A stretch of DNA of 64,000 bases from Crotalaria pallida (lineage: Eukaryota; Streptophyta; Magnoliopsida; Fabales; Fabaceae): the NCBI GenBank assembly GCA_037953625.1, contig CM075652.1:50709501-50773500 (forward strand), given 5' to 3'. The position numbers and the translations under genes are program-made. Positions 23,466-35,163 of this stretch are shown in pieces. How positions within the stretch are numbered: position 1 is the stretch's first letter; every line of letters begins with the position of its first letter. The notes beneath the pieces were generated by a model. It made no database searches. It had not been told where the DNA came from and saw only the letters and a list, made by a program, of their open reading frames with translations.

Positions 23466-25179
23466 TGTTGGAAGTCAAGCTCTCTCATGGACTGCATGAA
23501 GTATTAAAGGTTAAAGTTTTGATGATAACAAACTCAAGAATCAAGCAATGGTATCACAAGTCCTTTCAAGCTCAAGCTGAAGGCTCAAGCAAATAGAAGT
23601 CTTTAATCCCTTTCCCTTAGGACATGTTGTAAGGTAATGAAGTCTTATGTTCTTAATGAGTTAAAAGGCCAATGAGTTTTTCACTTAAAGGAGAAGAAAA
23701 AGAGTTTTCGTGAAAATCAGTTTTCTAACTTAGTTTTTGTGGAATGATTGATGAAACAACTCTGGATGTTTTTATGTTATGAAAATCTATTTTTACAAGT
23801 GCAAGAAGGAGTAATCGATTACCTTCTTGAAGTAATTGATTAACTTTGTTGCATCACAGAAAAACCAGAGTGTGCGTAATCGATTATGTGAACTTGGCTA
23901 ATCCATTACTTTTTGAATAAGAGTAATCGATTACCTAGATCAAGTAATCGATTAAACATGTTGCATCATACATTTTCCAGAAGCAAAGTAATTGATTATT
24001 GCTTTGTAGTTATCGACTACATGATGTTGCATCATAGAAAAATCAGAGGCTCAGTAATCGATTATTAGATTAGTGGTAATCGATTATATGAGTTGCATCA
24101 TATACTAAACAGAAGTGAAGTAATCGATTACATGCATGTGATAATCGATTACTGGTTTTTCAAATGAATTTCAAAGTTTCTATTTTTAAGGTGATAATCG
24201 ATTACCTTTATGAAGTAATCGATTACCTCAAATTTTATGGAAAAACGTGTCAGAATCATTTTGATTTATTTCCAGATTTGTTTTTACTTAATTGATTCTG
24301 ATTTATTTTCAAAATTCGAAATTGATTTTATTTTTGAAAATATTCCTTTTTAGTTTTAGGTTTCAAATCTTTTTTATTTGATTTTGATTTTAAAACTTAT
24401 TCTATTTTAATTCTTAAATCTTTTATTTTATTTTATGATTTTGTTTTGATTTAAACTTATTCTTTTTACTTCCAAATCAGATTTTTATTTTTATTCTAAG
24501 AAATCACTTAAACATAACAATTATCCTGTTGATCTGATATTCAGGTTCTTTCTCTTCTTCTCCAACTTTTCTCTGGTTTTCACATTCATACTTTTTGAAG
24601 TACAAAACCTTGTTGGCCTTGTAACTTCTCTCAAAAGGACTTCATTTCTATAGAGATATTATTGTTGTATCCGTGTTGTTGAGAACACACTATACTATTG
24701 TAATCACTCACATCATATTGTACATGAACCGTAGGTCGTAGGGAGTGTTTCCCTAGGTGTGAAGGATTGTATTCCTTTGTAGGGTGAGGAACCCTTGTGT
24801 GATATTGAGGTCCCTAGCGAACGGAGGTTCCTAGTAGTGTGCGGGGTGCTCTGGTTGTAATTGGGTGTAGCTCAATTGTTGGCTATAGAAATCTCAAGCG
24901 GGTCGCTTGGGGACTGGAGTAGGCCTTTCGACGGGAAGGCTGAACCAGTATAAAATTTCCTGGTGCAAGCTTTTCTATCCCTATCTCTTTTAATTTCCGC
25001 ATTTTCGTCTATTTACGTTTCCGCGCTACTCTTATTTTATTATCAATTGATTTCGCTCTCCATCTCAAACGTCTAATCTCTCCATCGCAACATAATTTTT
25101 AAAATTGTAAGTGCTTTTGCAATAAATTAATAAAACTCGATTCACCCCCCCTCTCGAGATTTTGAGGCCAAACCCAACA
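23466..25179 (+). mobile_element. Copia-type solo LTR (family B)
   Basis: Starts TGTTGGAAGTC and ends AAACCCAACA with the 5-bp duplication TTGTG (23461-23465 and 25180-25184); length 1714 bp. It carries about ten TAATCGATTA-type words at 23812-24230 and the stretch AGCGGGTCGCTTGGGGACTG near 24896. The C-rich ATTCACCCCCCC near its end supports plus orientation. It is nested in the gypsy LTR. Confidence 0.9.
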
Positions 25180-25353
25180 TTGTGTTGTGGTTGTTTGTTT
25201 CATTTTTGTTTTATGAAGGGAAAGAAATGAATGGCCACAAATGAATGGCTTGCTCAAGAAGCCAAGCCTTGTGTGGTCATAACTTAATGGCTTCTTGGGG
25301 AAGCCACAAAAGGTGTGGTCCCCAAGTTATATTTTTTTAATTTTTTACGAGTA

Positions 25354-25535
25354 GGTAATCGATTACCTCATGGAGTAATCGATTACCCCTCCAATTCTTC
25401 AATTTGTGAATTTCTCACAGGGGCTTGGTAATCGATTACTTCTCCAAAAGTAATCGATTACTTCCCTTGTTTCAAATTTGGGATTTCTCACAGGGAGTTG
25501 GTAATCGATTACTTCCTCCAAGGTAATCGATTACC
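25354..25535. repeat. Array of GTAATCGATTAC palindromes
   Basis: Six copies of TAATCGATTAC or GTAATCGATTAC arranged in three pairs, about 20 bp between members and 50 bp between pairs. They lie 195-375 bp from the start of the gypsy LTR 18155-25730 read on the minus strand. Between pairs, the phrase TTTCTCACAGGG recurs twice. Confidence 0.92.
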
Positions 25536-25730
25536 TCCCTGAACTTCCATATTTTGATGGTTTTCTAGCTCTAATGCTTTCCTTATTACTCCTATGCATT
25601 CTTAGGCTATGATAACTTCATTGAATCCTAGTTTACACCTAGCATTTTATGAATTCTTCTATCAAAAAGTTTTAAAATAAAACCTAGAGTAATTCTAATA
25701 GAGTTTGGAATTTAAAAGCAGTATGTTACA

Positions 25731-27467
25731 CTATCTTTGAGGAGATTCGATATGGTCCTTCCTAGTTTCTAGCGAGCTTCCCATCTTTGGCATTTTTCAA
25801 TCCAATGTCTGTCCTCCTAAGGACCAGGTCACCCTCCTCAAAAGATCTCGGGTTCACCATTCTATTATACTCTTTCGCTTGCCTTAACTTCAATTTCTTT
25901 TCTTGTTCTGCGGCAAACTCTCAGACCTTGCGATTGAGGATGAGATTCTCTCGAAGAAGTCTGTTGTTGGACTCTTGGGTATTGCTCGTCCTGAAGGTCG
26001 GTATCTGCCTTTCGATTGGGATGACAACATCGCATCCGTATGTTAATCGAAAAGGAGTCTCCCCTGTAGAGGTTTGTATGGTCGTCCTACATGACCATAG
26101 AACCTCAGGGAAGTTTTCCATCCACCTGCCCATTGCCCCCTCCAGCCTCTTTTTGATTCCTCGTATGATCGATCTATTCATGGCCTCCACTTGGCCGTTG
26201 TTCTGAGGGTGTTCTACGAAGGAGAAGTGGTGTTTGATCTTGTAGTCGGCCATCATTTCTTTGAAAGATCCGGAGGTGAATTGTGTTCCGTTGTCGGTCA
26301 CCAAGGAGTGGGGAACACCAAATCTGGATATGATGTTCATTTTGAAGAATTTTTGAATCTTGGCAGACGAGATTGTGGTGAGGGCTTCCGCCTCTACCCA
26401 CTTGGTGAAGTAATCTATTGCCTCCACCACGAACTTGAATTGTCCAGGGGCAGTGGGGAACTTGTCGATTATGTCCATTCCCTATTGATAGAACGGCCAA
26501 GGGGCGGATAGAGTGTGTAGCAGTTTGGGAGGTTTTTGATAGACGTCGTTGTGGAACTGACACTGTTCACCCTTTTTGACGTGGTCTATCGCGTCGTCCT
26601 GCATAGTCGACCTATAGTATCCTGCTCGGATTACTTTTCTAGCCAACGACTTTTCGCCCACGTGGTGGCTTCCCACTCCCCCGTGAACCTCTGTCAATAC
26701 TTCCTTGGCCTGGAATGGGTCTAAGCATCGAAGCATCGGGTTGTCTATGCCCCTTCTGTACAAAACTCCGTCAAGTATCGTGTACTCGGCTGCCTGTTTT
26801 ACGACCTTTTTGGCTTCCAAGGGGTCTTGAGGAACGATCCCTTGCTGGAGGTAGGCAGTGATGGGTGTTGTCCAATTTGTTGATAAGGAAACTGCTAGGA
26901 CAACGCTCGGTCCTTGTAAGGTTTCCTGTATCAGCGAATTGTTGTGACCTGTTGTAACCTGATCCTTTGGTGCTTGCTAGCATGGAGAGTATATCTGCCC
27001 GGCTATTGGATTCTCGGGAGACATGGGTGATATCCAAATGAGAGAACTCCATTGCCAGGAATCTGACCCTGTCCAGATATTTTTGAAGGATTGGTTCCTT
27101 GGCTTGGTATTCTCCCTTGATTTGGGAGACCACCAACTGCGAATCTGAAAAGATCCGTAATGTTGTGGCCCCCATTTATTTGGCTAGCCTTAGCCCTGTG
27201 AGGACCGCTTCGTACTCGGACTGGTTATTGGATGTGGAGAATTCGAACTTGAGTGAATACTCCAAGCTGATTCCCTCCGGGTTTTCCAAGATAACACCGG
27301 ACGCCGCCCTTTCAAGTTGATGGACCCGTCGACGTACAAGGTCCATTCTTGAGGGTTTGAGCCCGTTGTGGGCTCGGTAAATTCTGAAACGAAGTCCAAT
27401 AAGGCTTGCGATTTCATTACCCTTTGGGGCTCATACGACAAGTCAAATTCGGACAGCTCGATCGACC
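25731..27467 (-). pseudogene. pol: Tat-type Ty3/gypsy pol: RNase H and integrase, frameshifted
   Basis: Read right to left: the RNase H start (IELSEFDLSYEP, WTLYVDGSIN) in 27467-27190, the RNase H body (LRIFSDSQLVVSQIKGEYQA, SNSRADILSMLAS) in 27175-26960, the integrase zinc region (HGGVGSHHVGEKSLARKVI, KKGEQCQFH) in 26820-26550, and the integrase core (VEAIDYFTKWVEAE, VTDNGTQF, NNGQVEAMNRS) in 26478-25921. The C-terminal piece with GPYRIS runs to 25731. The RNase H acidic residues and the integrase D, D, E are visible. In the HHCC finger the first cysteine is glycine (KKGEQC instead of K.C..C). At least three frame changes make it non-functional. Reverse transcriptase, protease and gag should lie further right but are gone, cut at 27467/27468. 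The C-terminus continues at 18154-18061. Confidence 0.9.
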
Positions 27468-29366
27468 TGTTAGAAATCAAGCTTGCCCTGAAGGACGTAA
27501 AGAGTCAATGCTAGAAGATTTCTAGAAGAAGATAGTTTTGATGATAACAACATATTCCAAGTTTCAAGCATCAAGCTTCAAGCATCAAGTTACAAGATCA
27601 AGTTTCAAGGCTCAAGGCTCAAGCTCTCAAGTTTCAAGTTTAGTATAGCCTTGCCCATAGGAAATTTGTAAGGTAATGAAGTTTTATTACAAGTGTGCAA
27701 TGGCCAAAGGTGTTTTTCAAATTGAGGAGAAGAAAATAACCTTTTATGAAAAATCGTTTTAAGTTAGATTTTCTATTACAAATGTTTTAATTGCAAAAAG
27801 AGTTTTAAGCTTTTCATAAAAAGAATTTTTGTAAATTTGTTTTAAGTCAGATTTTCTGTTAAATTTTTTTTTAAAACCTATGGTTACATACTCTGCTTTA
27901 GAAAATCAATTTTATGAAAATAAGCAGAAGTAATCGATTACCTCTCCTGGATAATCGATTATTATGTTTCTGAGTTGTGACCTGGGAATTTTAATTCAAA
28001 ATAATCGATTACTGTTTTTGATAATCGATTACCTTTCTCACAGGAAGTTGTTAATTGATTACCTTGTTTTAAATAATCGATTACTTTCTTTTAAAAAAAA
28101 GGAATTTCACTATTTTCACAGAAAAAGGATAATCGATTACTTTGGATAAGTAATCGATTACTTTTAAGTTTTATTGATATCCCTGTCAGAATCAATCTTA
28201 AATGTTTCCAGATTTGTTTTTACATAATTGATTCTGATTCTTTTTCAAAATTCGAATTTAAATATTATTTTAAAATATTTTCTTATTTTTTAAGAATCAA
28301 ATCTTTGATTTATTTTTAAATCTTTTTTGTTTGTTTTTTATTTTAAAACATTTTATTTTACTTCTTAAATCTTTTTGATTTGTTTCTGATATGATTTTTG
28401 AATTAATTCCTTTTTTTTAGAATCAAATCCATTAGTTTTATTTCTTAAATCTTTTTTTTTATTCTACTTTGATTTGAAAAACATGTTTTAAATATCAGAT
28501 TCAAAAATCCTTTTTACGAACTCTCTGATCGATGTACTCTTTTGAGAAGAAAAACGTTATTTTTGGTCTATACACTTGTGATTTGATTTTACTATCACTA
28601 GAGCCTATATTGTTGTATATGTGTTATCTAGAACACATTTTTGTCAGTTGCCTTATATTGTTGTATCAGCACTAATAAGAGTGCACTATAGTTCTTGTAC
28701 CAATCTCGCAACCATTACCGTTATTGTAAAGGGGTGTGTGACCCTTAGTGATTAGGGAGTGGCTCCCTAGTTCAGACGTGTCGCACGTTCGTGTTTGTAG
28801 GGTGAGGAACCCTTGTTGTGTATCTGGGGTAGTGGCTAGACGAACGGTGGGGCACCTAGTAGATAGGCTACCTTAGTGTGAGGGTGTGGCATCCTCCGGT
28901 TGTAATTGGGACGTGAGGCGTCTTAGATTATAATTGATAAAAGCTCAAGCGGGTCGCTTGGGGACTGGACGTAGGTCTTTCGCTGGAAAGGCTGAACCGG
29001 TATAAAAATCCTGGTGTCATTTCCTCTTCCTTATCTCTTTTATTTTCCGTTGTTATAGTTGCATGTGCGTTGTTTTTATATTTATTCTTCTTGCAACGTA
29101 ACGATTATTTTCTCAATATATTAATTTAATTATTTTAAATTAATCAACACGCGTTAGACCTTTCGTTGTTATATTGTTTTTTATCTTCGCACGTAATAAT
29201 AATCGTTGTTATTAATTGCTTTCGCATAATCGTTTTCATTGTTTTAAGAATTTTCCGCTGCAAAGTTTATCTATTTTATTGAAAACGATTTATATCGAAT
29301 ATTTTCCGATGATTTTATAAAAACTCAATTCACCCCTCTCTTGGGTGACGGTTGTCAATCCTAACA
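27468..29366 (+). mobile_element. Copia-type LTR (family B) with mismatched flanks
   Basis: TGTTAG at the left and CTAACA at the right bound 1899 bp that parallel the LTR at 23466-25179: the palindrome cluster at 27931-28160, the long T-rich stretch, and the stretch AAGCGGGTCGCTTGGGGACTGG near 28948. The C-rich end TTCACCCCTCTC is also shared. The flanking 5-mers differ (CGACC and CTTTT). The left flank is RNase H coding sequence and the right flank is not, so this is not a simple insertion: it marks a deletion or exchange breakpoint. Confidence 0.75.
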
Positions 29367-31092
29367 CTTTTTCTTAAATCAAATACCACTTAAAGCTTAA
29401 TCTTTAAACCAATTAAACACATCTTTACCATTAAAAACAAGTTAAATAGAAATCTGGGCAGCAAAGGATTAAGTCCAAGAAATCACTATTAGAAAATCTG
29501 AAAACACCGAAAAGTCACATTTTTATTCATATAGCATTTTAACACAAAACAAACACTTGATCACCTTATAACTCAAACTCTAACACCAAAAATAGAGTTT
29601 GGGCAGCCAATAAACATACTCAATAGCTTCAATTAAATCAAATCAAACTAACTTAAAGTCAATTAAATTCAAAAGCGAGTTACGTAACCAAATACTTTTT
29701 CAAGCATCGATTAAAATGCAAACGACATACCACACTTTTGCAAATCAAATCATATAGTTAAGGAACTCATGTTCATTCATGCATTCAATTAATTTAACCA
29801 AGTAGACATATACACAATTAATCAACAAGCATCACTTAAAATAAGTTAGCTTAACCCTTAAACTTAACATTTAGCCGAAAAATAATCAACAAGCAACTAA
29901 CTCCTTAATTCTATTTCCTCATAAACTAAACATACTTCAAACAACACTTAGAATTTATCAAGATAAATTCTTCCTTTCGTGAATATACACTAAAGCTGAA
30001 TCATGCATCAAAAGAGCCAAGATCCATTCATTTTCTTACACTTCCTAAAAACACTTAATCACACCTTTAGTTCAAACCATTCAATTAACATGCAACACAT
30101 TTATTCACAACCGAACCATGTAGACAAATGGAATCAAGACAAAGATTCATTTCCTTGATTCTTTCTTCTTGAGACCGACACATGCATCATGATTTACAAT
30201 TAATCCTAACTTTATCTTGCATGCATTAATCAACTTAAAAAAAATCATGTCCAACAAGAATGCACTTAGAACAACCAAATTTCACAGCCACATGTTTACT
30301 AAAACAAGAACCGAAACATGGGAATGAGCCGATTACGACATACACATCCTTGACCTTAAACCACATTAAATCACATAGCATGTAAATCACTTTATAAAAA
30401 CATAGACCAACTTACCATATTCATTTGATCCTATCTAAATATTACAATCATAATAAAAACCTTCAGCCAAGTCCAGTAAATTCACAAAGTATCACATGCA
30501 CTTACTAAATATCAAATAATGCACTAAACCGAAGACAGGAAAGACACGAAGATAAAATTTCATAACCATTTCAAATCAACTCATTTCGGTCTCAAACTTT
30601 GCAATACACTTAAAAATATATAAAAGTTCATTACATAAAATTTTCAAGTCAATCCAACACTCAGAGCACAAGTTTTCATTCAGATTTGCTATGAAAACCC
30701 AATCAGGTCTGCAGCAACCTGAAGCAAACATGCAATTATTAAAAATAGCAAACTAACTCCAATTGAAACAAAATTTGTTACAAGACATCTCCGCACATCC
30801 AAGATTGTCTCATAAAAATTTCAGATTATTTGCAGTTGTCTATGTTACATTTTTCAAATTAAATTTCTCTCTAGTTCTGAAAAATCTGAGTAGAGTTGCT
30901 TACTGTTTTGCAATTAGTAAAAATACCAAATCAACTCCAAATTACCTCAAATTTTTCAGAGAGTCTCCTAATATGTGCAAGGTCTTTCCATAAAAATTTC
31001 AACTTCATTGGGGCAGTGCAGGTTCAAAATTTCAGTGCATATTCTACCCGAAAAACTCGTTTTTCCGAAATCGTCTTCTCACTAAAATAGTA

Positions 31093-31397
31093 CTCCCTCT
31101 GTCCCATTATCTTGGTGAAAGTCAAACAAGTCAATGAAAATAAGAGAATATCTATTTAGTATAATGCATGATTCATTCATTAATTACAAATTGATATTGC
31201 ACAAATGTTTATATCATTTACAATTAATACATATTGCAATATTGCCTCCACAGAAAATCTTTAAATGTGTTTTCCTTATTTACTTATATCAATCATCGAT
31301 AAAATATACAATTTTTAAGATTTTTCATTGATTTTTTTACTTTTATATGGTACAAAATTTTTTGCATTTTTTTACCAAGATAATGGGATAGAGGGAG
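31093..31397. mobile_element. Stowaway (Tc1/mariner) MITE
   Basis: CTCCCTCTGTCCCATTATCT at the left, with the reverse complement carrying one mismatch at the right, flanked by TA on both sides (31091-31092 and 31398-31399). 305 bp, AT-rich, no ORF. A textbook Stowaway structure. Confidence 0.93.
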
Positions 31398-32861
31398 TAA
31401 ATCATTTCTAAAAATCACACAAAAATTCAGAGGTGCTTATTTTAAATCAATCCAAACGGTGGCCAATTTTCATAATCATTAATCATGTGTAACTGCTATT
31501 CATCCAAACCCTTTTGCAATTAAAACCTTAAACCTCCATATTCAACATCAAGCAAACTAAAATTCACTAAACATACCAAAACAAATCCAAACCAACTCAA
31601 AATTTCAAGAACACAATACCATAGCATCAAGAACAACATACTAGATTTCCAGGGCAATCTTATTAAGAAAAGTACTTTTTATCACAACCTCCTGCAAGCC
31701 AAAATAACACATTTCTTAAAACGTCAGCATGTAATCAAAGTATAGTTTCTCACAATATTCTCTATTAACAACCCCTATCAAGCATACAAATTATTTCCCT
31801 TAGCTCATTCATGCCAAAAACCGAAACATGTATAGAGCATTAAGTTGGATTTTTTCAAAACAAACCAACAACACAACATGCACAAAGAAATAACCACAAG
31901 ATCAATTTGTTTTCAAACACTTTTTCCATCAAGCTTCCACATGCAATTAACTAACTCTAAATCAAATAGGTGACACATAATCTACCCAAAACAACTAAAT
32001 TTTCATGTTTACCTAATCAAGCACATAGGGGCCAAATTGAAGAAGAAAAATAAACCAACATTACAAGTCTCAAACACTTAGATTAACTTAACTATTTCAA
32101 AGCACTTATACACAAGTTTTATTTTCATGGAACAAAATCATTTGGGCCTTTTTCTATACTTGGCCGAACATACACTAGCTTTTAGCACAAAATTTCAAAT
32201 CAATCAACACATGCATGTTTTCTAATCAAAACCTATTAGCACCATAAATAAAAAAAGTAAGGCAAAAATCACTCCAACAATTTATTTTTCACATACAAAC
32301 CGAAAATAAGCTAGGAAAATAACAAAGATTGACAAATCTATATCATGCATCAAAACAAAAATTCATTTCCCCTATGTTCTCCTCTTGGTCGAAACATGCA
32401 CAAAGAAAAATTGGGAACTTTTGCAAAATAAGAACCAAAACAACAACATGCATCATAAATCAACCCTTATTTACTTATTCTAAACATAAACTAAATCAAG
32501 GAAACAAAACAAAATCATTGGGACCAAAAACTACACAAAACTGTGGGGACCTCCCATTTGGATGCATGTCCATTTTTTAATTTTTAACATCAAATCCATA
32601 TGCAATAAGGCTTGAAAAGTAAGGAGGAACATCAAAAAGTGACATGCATCAGCTTTTAAGAATCAAACAAACAAATTTCCTCATGAACCCTAATAAAAAC
32701 CAAAAATACAAGAAGAAAGAGGAAGGAAATCAAGTTTAGAAAATGGATACCTAAATGGGGAAGGGAAATAAGCATGAAAATCAAAAGGTCTCCTCCTCCT
32801 CCTTCATCATCTCCACGGCCTCAATGAGTGTTAAGAGTATGTGTGGGTGGGGTTTAGGGGG

Positions 32862-32868
32862 TATTTAT
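32862..32868 (-). promoter_or_regulatory. TATA box of the long LTR
   Basis: TATAAAT on the minus strand in the context CCCTATAAATACCCCC, the strongest TATA context in the window. It is followed by a C-rich leader toward lower coordinates. Confidence 0.55.
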
Positions 32869-33583
32869 AGGGTCTTAGGGCTTGGGGTTGGTTTTATATA
32901 TAAAAAGTAGGGTCTAAAAATTGATTATTAGAGATAGTAATGTGTGATGTGATAAAAAGCTAGGCCTCTCATTGGTTGGAAATCCCACTTAGGATAGGGT
33001 CATTAAACATGGGTCTTAAATAATGTGCTTTAGAGATAAGGTGCATTTAATTGGGTTACCCTAGGGTCTTGTGCACTAATATATAGATGCCTCCTAATTC
33101 AAAATTCAAAATGCATAAAATACATACCCTAAATCGTGTGACACTAATGGACAGTAAAAAATAATATTTTTCCAATATAGTAAATAACGTTTGAAAATCA
33201 TATTTTAATTTGCTTAAAAATAAAACATTATAATTTCTCCAAAAATATAAAAATTTTGTGGACTGCAAAATAATTTCCAAACTGTACAAAAAATAAATTC
33301 TGCATTTCAATATGATCATTTTGACTATAAATTCGTCTAATTCCGATTTATCAGTCAAAAGTTATGAATTTTCAAAGTTAAATAAATCTTTTAAATCAAC
33401 AAATAATAATTCCTCCAAGACATAAAATAAAATAATTTATCATTATAAAAATGAATTCCAAATAATTGTTTTCACTCATAAATATAAATCAAATAATGTA
33501 GCTATATTAATTTGAAAAGAACTGCCCAATCAAAATTTCTCAAGAGTCAATATATTAAAATATGAAAATTTGAGGGTATTACA

Positions 33584-34422
33584 TGACGAACCATAAGGGA
33601 TGAAGTACTGTGCAGGCATTGGTTGGGGGATGCTTCTTCCCGGTTTGGCTTTTTCCCAAGCGTGAAGGGCGATGTGAGGATAAAGGAGATATGATATCGG
33701 ATAGGACAAAGAAAAAGAAAAGAGAAAAAGAATAGTATGCCTATTTGATATACATGTCATAGATGGATATGAATATTTGTCTCACACAAATAATACACCA
33801 AAAAGTAAAAGAGAGATAAAAAGCCCAAGAATGGGGCGAGAAATGAAAATGAGTAGAATATGTATATGTTTGCAAATAAAAATACAAAGAGTGACAAGTT
33901 TTGAAATTGTATACAGAAAGAAACAAAAGGGGAATAAAATTCTTTGGAACCTAAGTGAGATGCTTAGGAGTTCCAAGAATAGAATATTGAAAGTACTCAT
34001 CCAATTGCAAACAGAATATTTAGATGGTACAAGAATGATATAATGAAAGTGAGAATCCTTAGTATTGGGTTTGTCGAAAATCAAAGTTTTATACAAAGGA
34101 AATCCTGACAATGTTGAGGGAGTAGTGGTTTAAATGTTATAATTCAAACAAGATGGAGTAGTGGTTTAGATATGAGAAAGAGAATAAAAGTAGAACTAAT
34201 GAGGGTTAAGAGAAATGATGGAATAAAGAGTTAAAGTTGAAAATAAAAATGTGTATATATTGAAATTGTAAAAAGACAAAACATATTGAATGAAAAAAAA
34301 AATCTAAAAAGTCAAAAGGCCAAAAATGAAAGATGTATTGTACTAGTAGCTATCAAAAAGATTTGGTGGTTGTTGTATTGGAACATGATCAGCAAATTTT
34401 CTTAACCACGTAGAACACTAAA
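33584..34422. other. AT-rich flank with one exon-like minus-strand stretch
   Basis: The minus strand near 33590-33690 reads HIALHAWEKAKPGRSIPQP and then MPAQYFIPYG. This composition is unlike the surrounding AT-rich DNA and looks like part of a real exon, cut at 33583/33584 by the LTR. I do not recognise the family. The rest (33760-34422) shows no supported gene. Confidence 0.35.
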
Positions 34423-34431
34423 TTTAAGAAT

Positions 34432-35125
34432 GGTGATTACTTCCCAACCCCTTAGTTTAGGAAGGGTTTGGTACCCTCTAATAGTTGTTCCAGTTAAAAA
34501 GCGACAAATGGCATATTTTGCCATGTCAATTGCCAAATAAGATGAATGCATAATTTTGAAAATTTGCAATCAAGTCCTTAGATTCAATTTGCAAAATTAC
34601 CTAAAAAATCAATTGTCCCTAATTCTCCACTGTTTATTCACTCACAATACCCTCGGTCCTCTCTTCGGTTCTCCCTCCTCCGCCTTCTCCCACCACCCCA
34701 CTGTTCCCACCGTTCTATCTACACCTTCTCATTAATTTTCCCTATTTTTGTTACTGCTCATGTTTTTTTTTAAAAAAAAGTACAGTATGATAGCATAATC
34801 AAACCCTTTGTTTGCTGTTCTTGATCCTTTAATTTCTCTTGTATGATAACCATGCAAAGCTATACTTCACTTCTCTAGCGCTCAATATATTATGCCCAAA
34901 TTTTGGGGTTAGACCCTTCTCCTTCTTATTTGCTCTCTGCTTATCTGTTTTAATAAGCAAGCACTACTTATTAATACTAAGAGAATCAAAGGACAAAGGG
35001 GAATTTATGGGTTTGAATTTATGACAATTGATGTTGCAAAATATACCATTTGTAATTTTTTAATTGAAATGATTATAAGAGGGTACCAAACACTTCCTAA
35101 ACTAAGGGGTTGGGAAGTAATTACC
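34432..35125. mobile_element. Non-autonomous MULE
   Basis: The 9-bp duplication TTTAAGAAT (34423-34431 and 35126-35134) flanks inverted ends of about 48 bp with two or three mismatches. These include ACTTCCCAACCCCTTAGTTT and GGTACCCTCT. The 694-bp interior has a C-rich stretch (34640-34730) of different composition but no convincing ORF or recognisable captured gene. Confidence 0.9.
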
Positions 35126-35163
35126 TTTAAGAATAACGTGAACCAACAAATAGAAGAAGATAC

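Larger units (their letters stand above)
18155..25730 (-). mobile_element. Ty3/gypsy solo LTR inserted in the Tat-type integrase, carrying two nested LTRs
   Basis: Starts TGTAACACTCG and ends GTATGTTACA. The flanking 5-mers are CGACC and CTATC, a duplication with two substitutions; the reading frame of the host integrase is continuous across it, which supports the boundaries. Net length without nested elements is about 2.8 kb. In minus sense it begins TGTAACATACTG. Near 18960-19250 and 22370-22465 it has repeated blocks of the type GCGCACACCCC...GTACGTCTTACA. The block CCCGCACATCTTACATGACCAG left of the nested 19258 element reappears to its right, near 22447. Confidence 0.8.
29367..33583 (-). 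mobile_element. Probable long Ty3/gypsy LTR, left end lost
   Basis: The right end is GGGTATTACA, i.e. TGTAATACCC when read on the minus strand, a usual gypsy LTR start. About 715 bp inside is a good minus-strand TATA (CCTATAAATACC, 32860-32870) followed by a GA-rich leader and a donor-like ATTTAG|GTATCC near 32750. The remainder to 29367 is AT-rich and non-coding with repeated AACCGAAACATG-like words. The left boundary is the family-B LTR and no start or target duplication is visible, so the length and the call as a single LTR are inferred. Confidence 0.45.

Noticed and set aside
25787..26511. Plus-strand ORFs of 106-139 codons
   Set aside because: Shadows of the minus-strand integrase, which carries the recognisable catalytic motifs.
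23812..28160. Regularly spaced TAATCGATTA words, possible CRISPR-like array
   Set aside because: Plant nuclear context, irregular spacing, palindromic 10-mers inside LTRs and no cas genes.
29346..33588. TGACG on both sides as a target duplication of the long LTR
   Set aside because: The left TGACG lies inside the family-B LTR and is not next to a TG terminus, so the match is chance.
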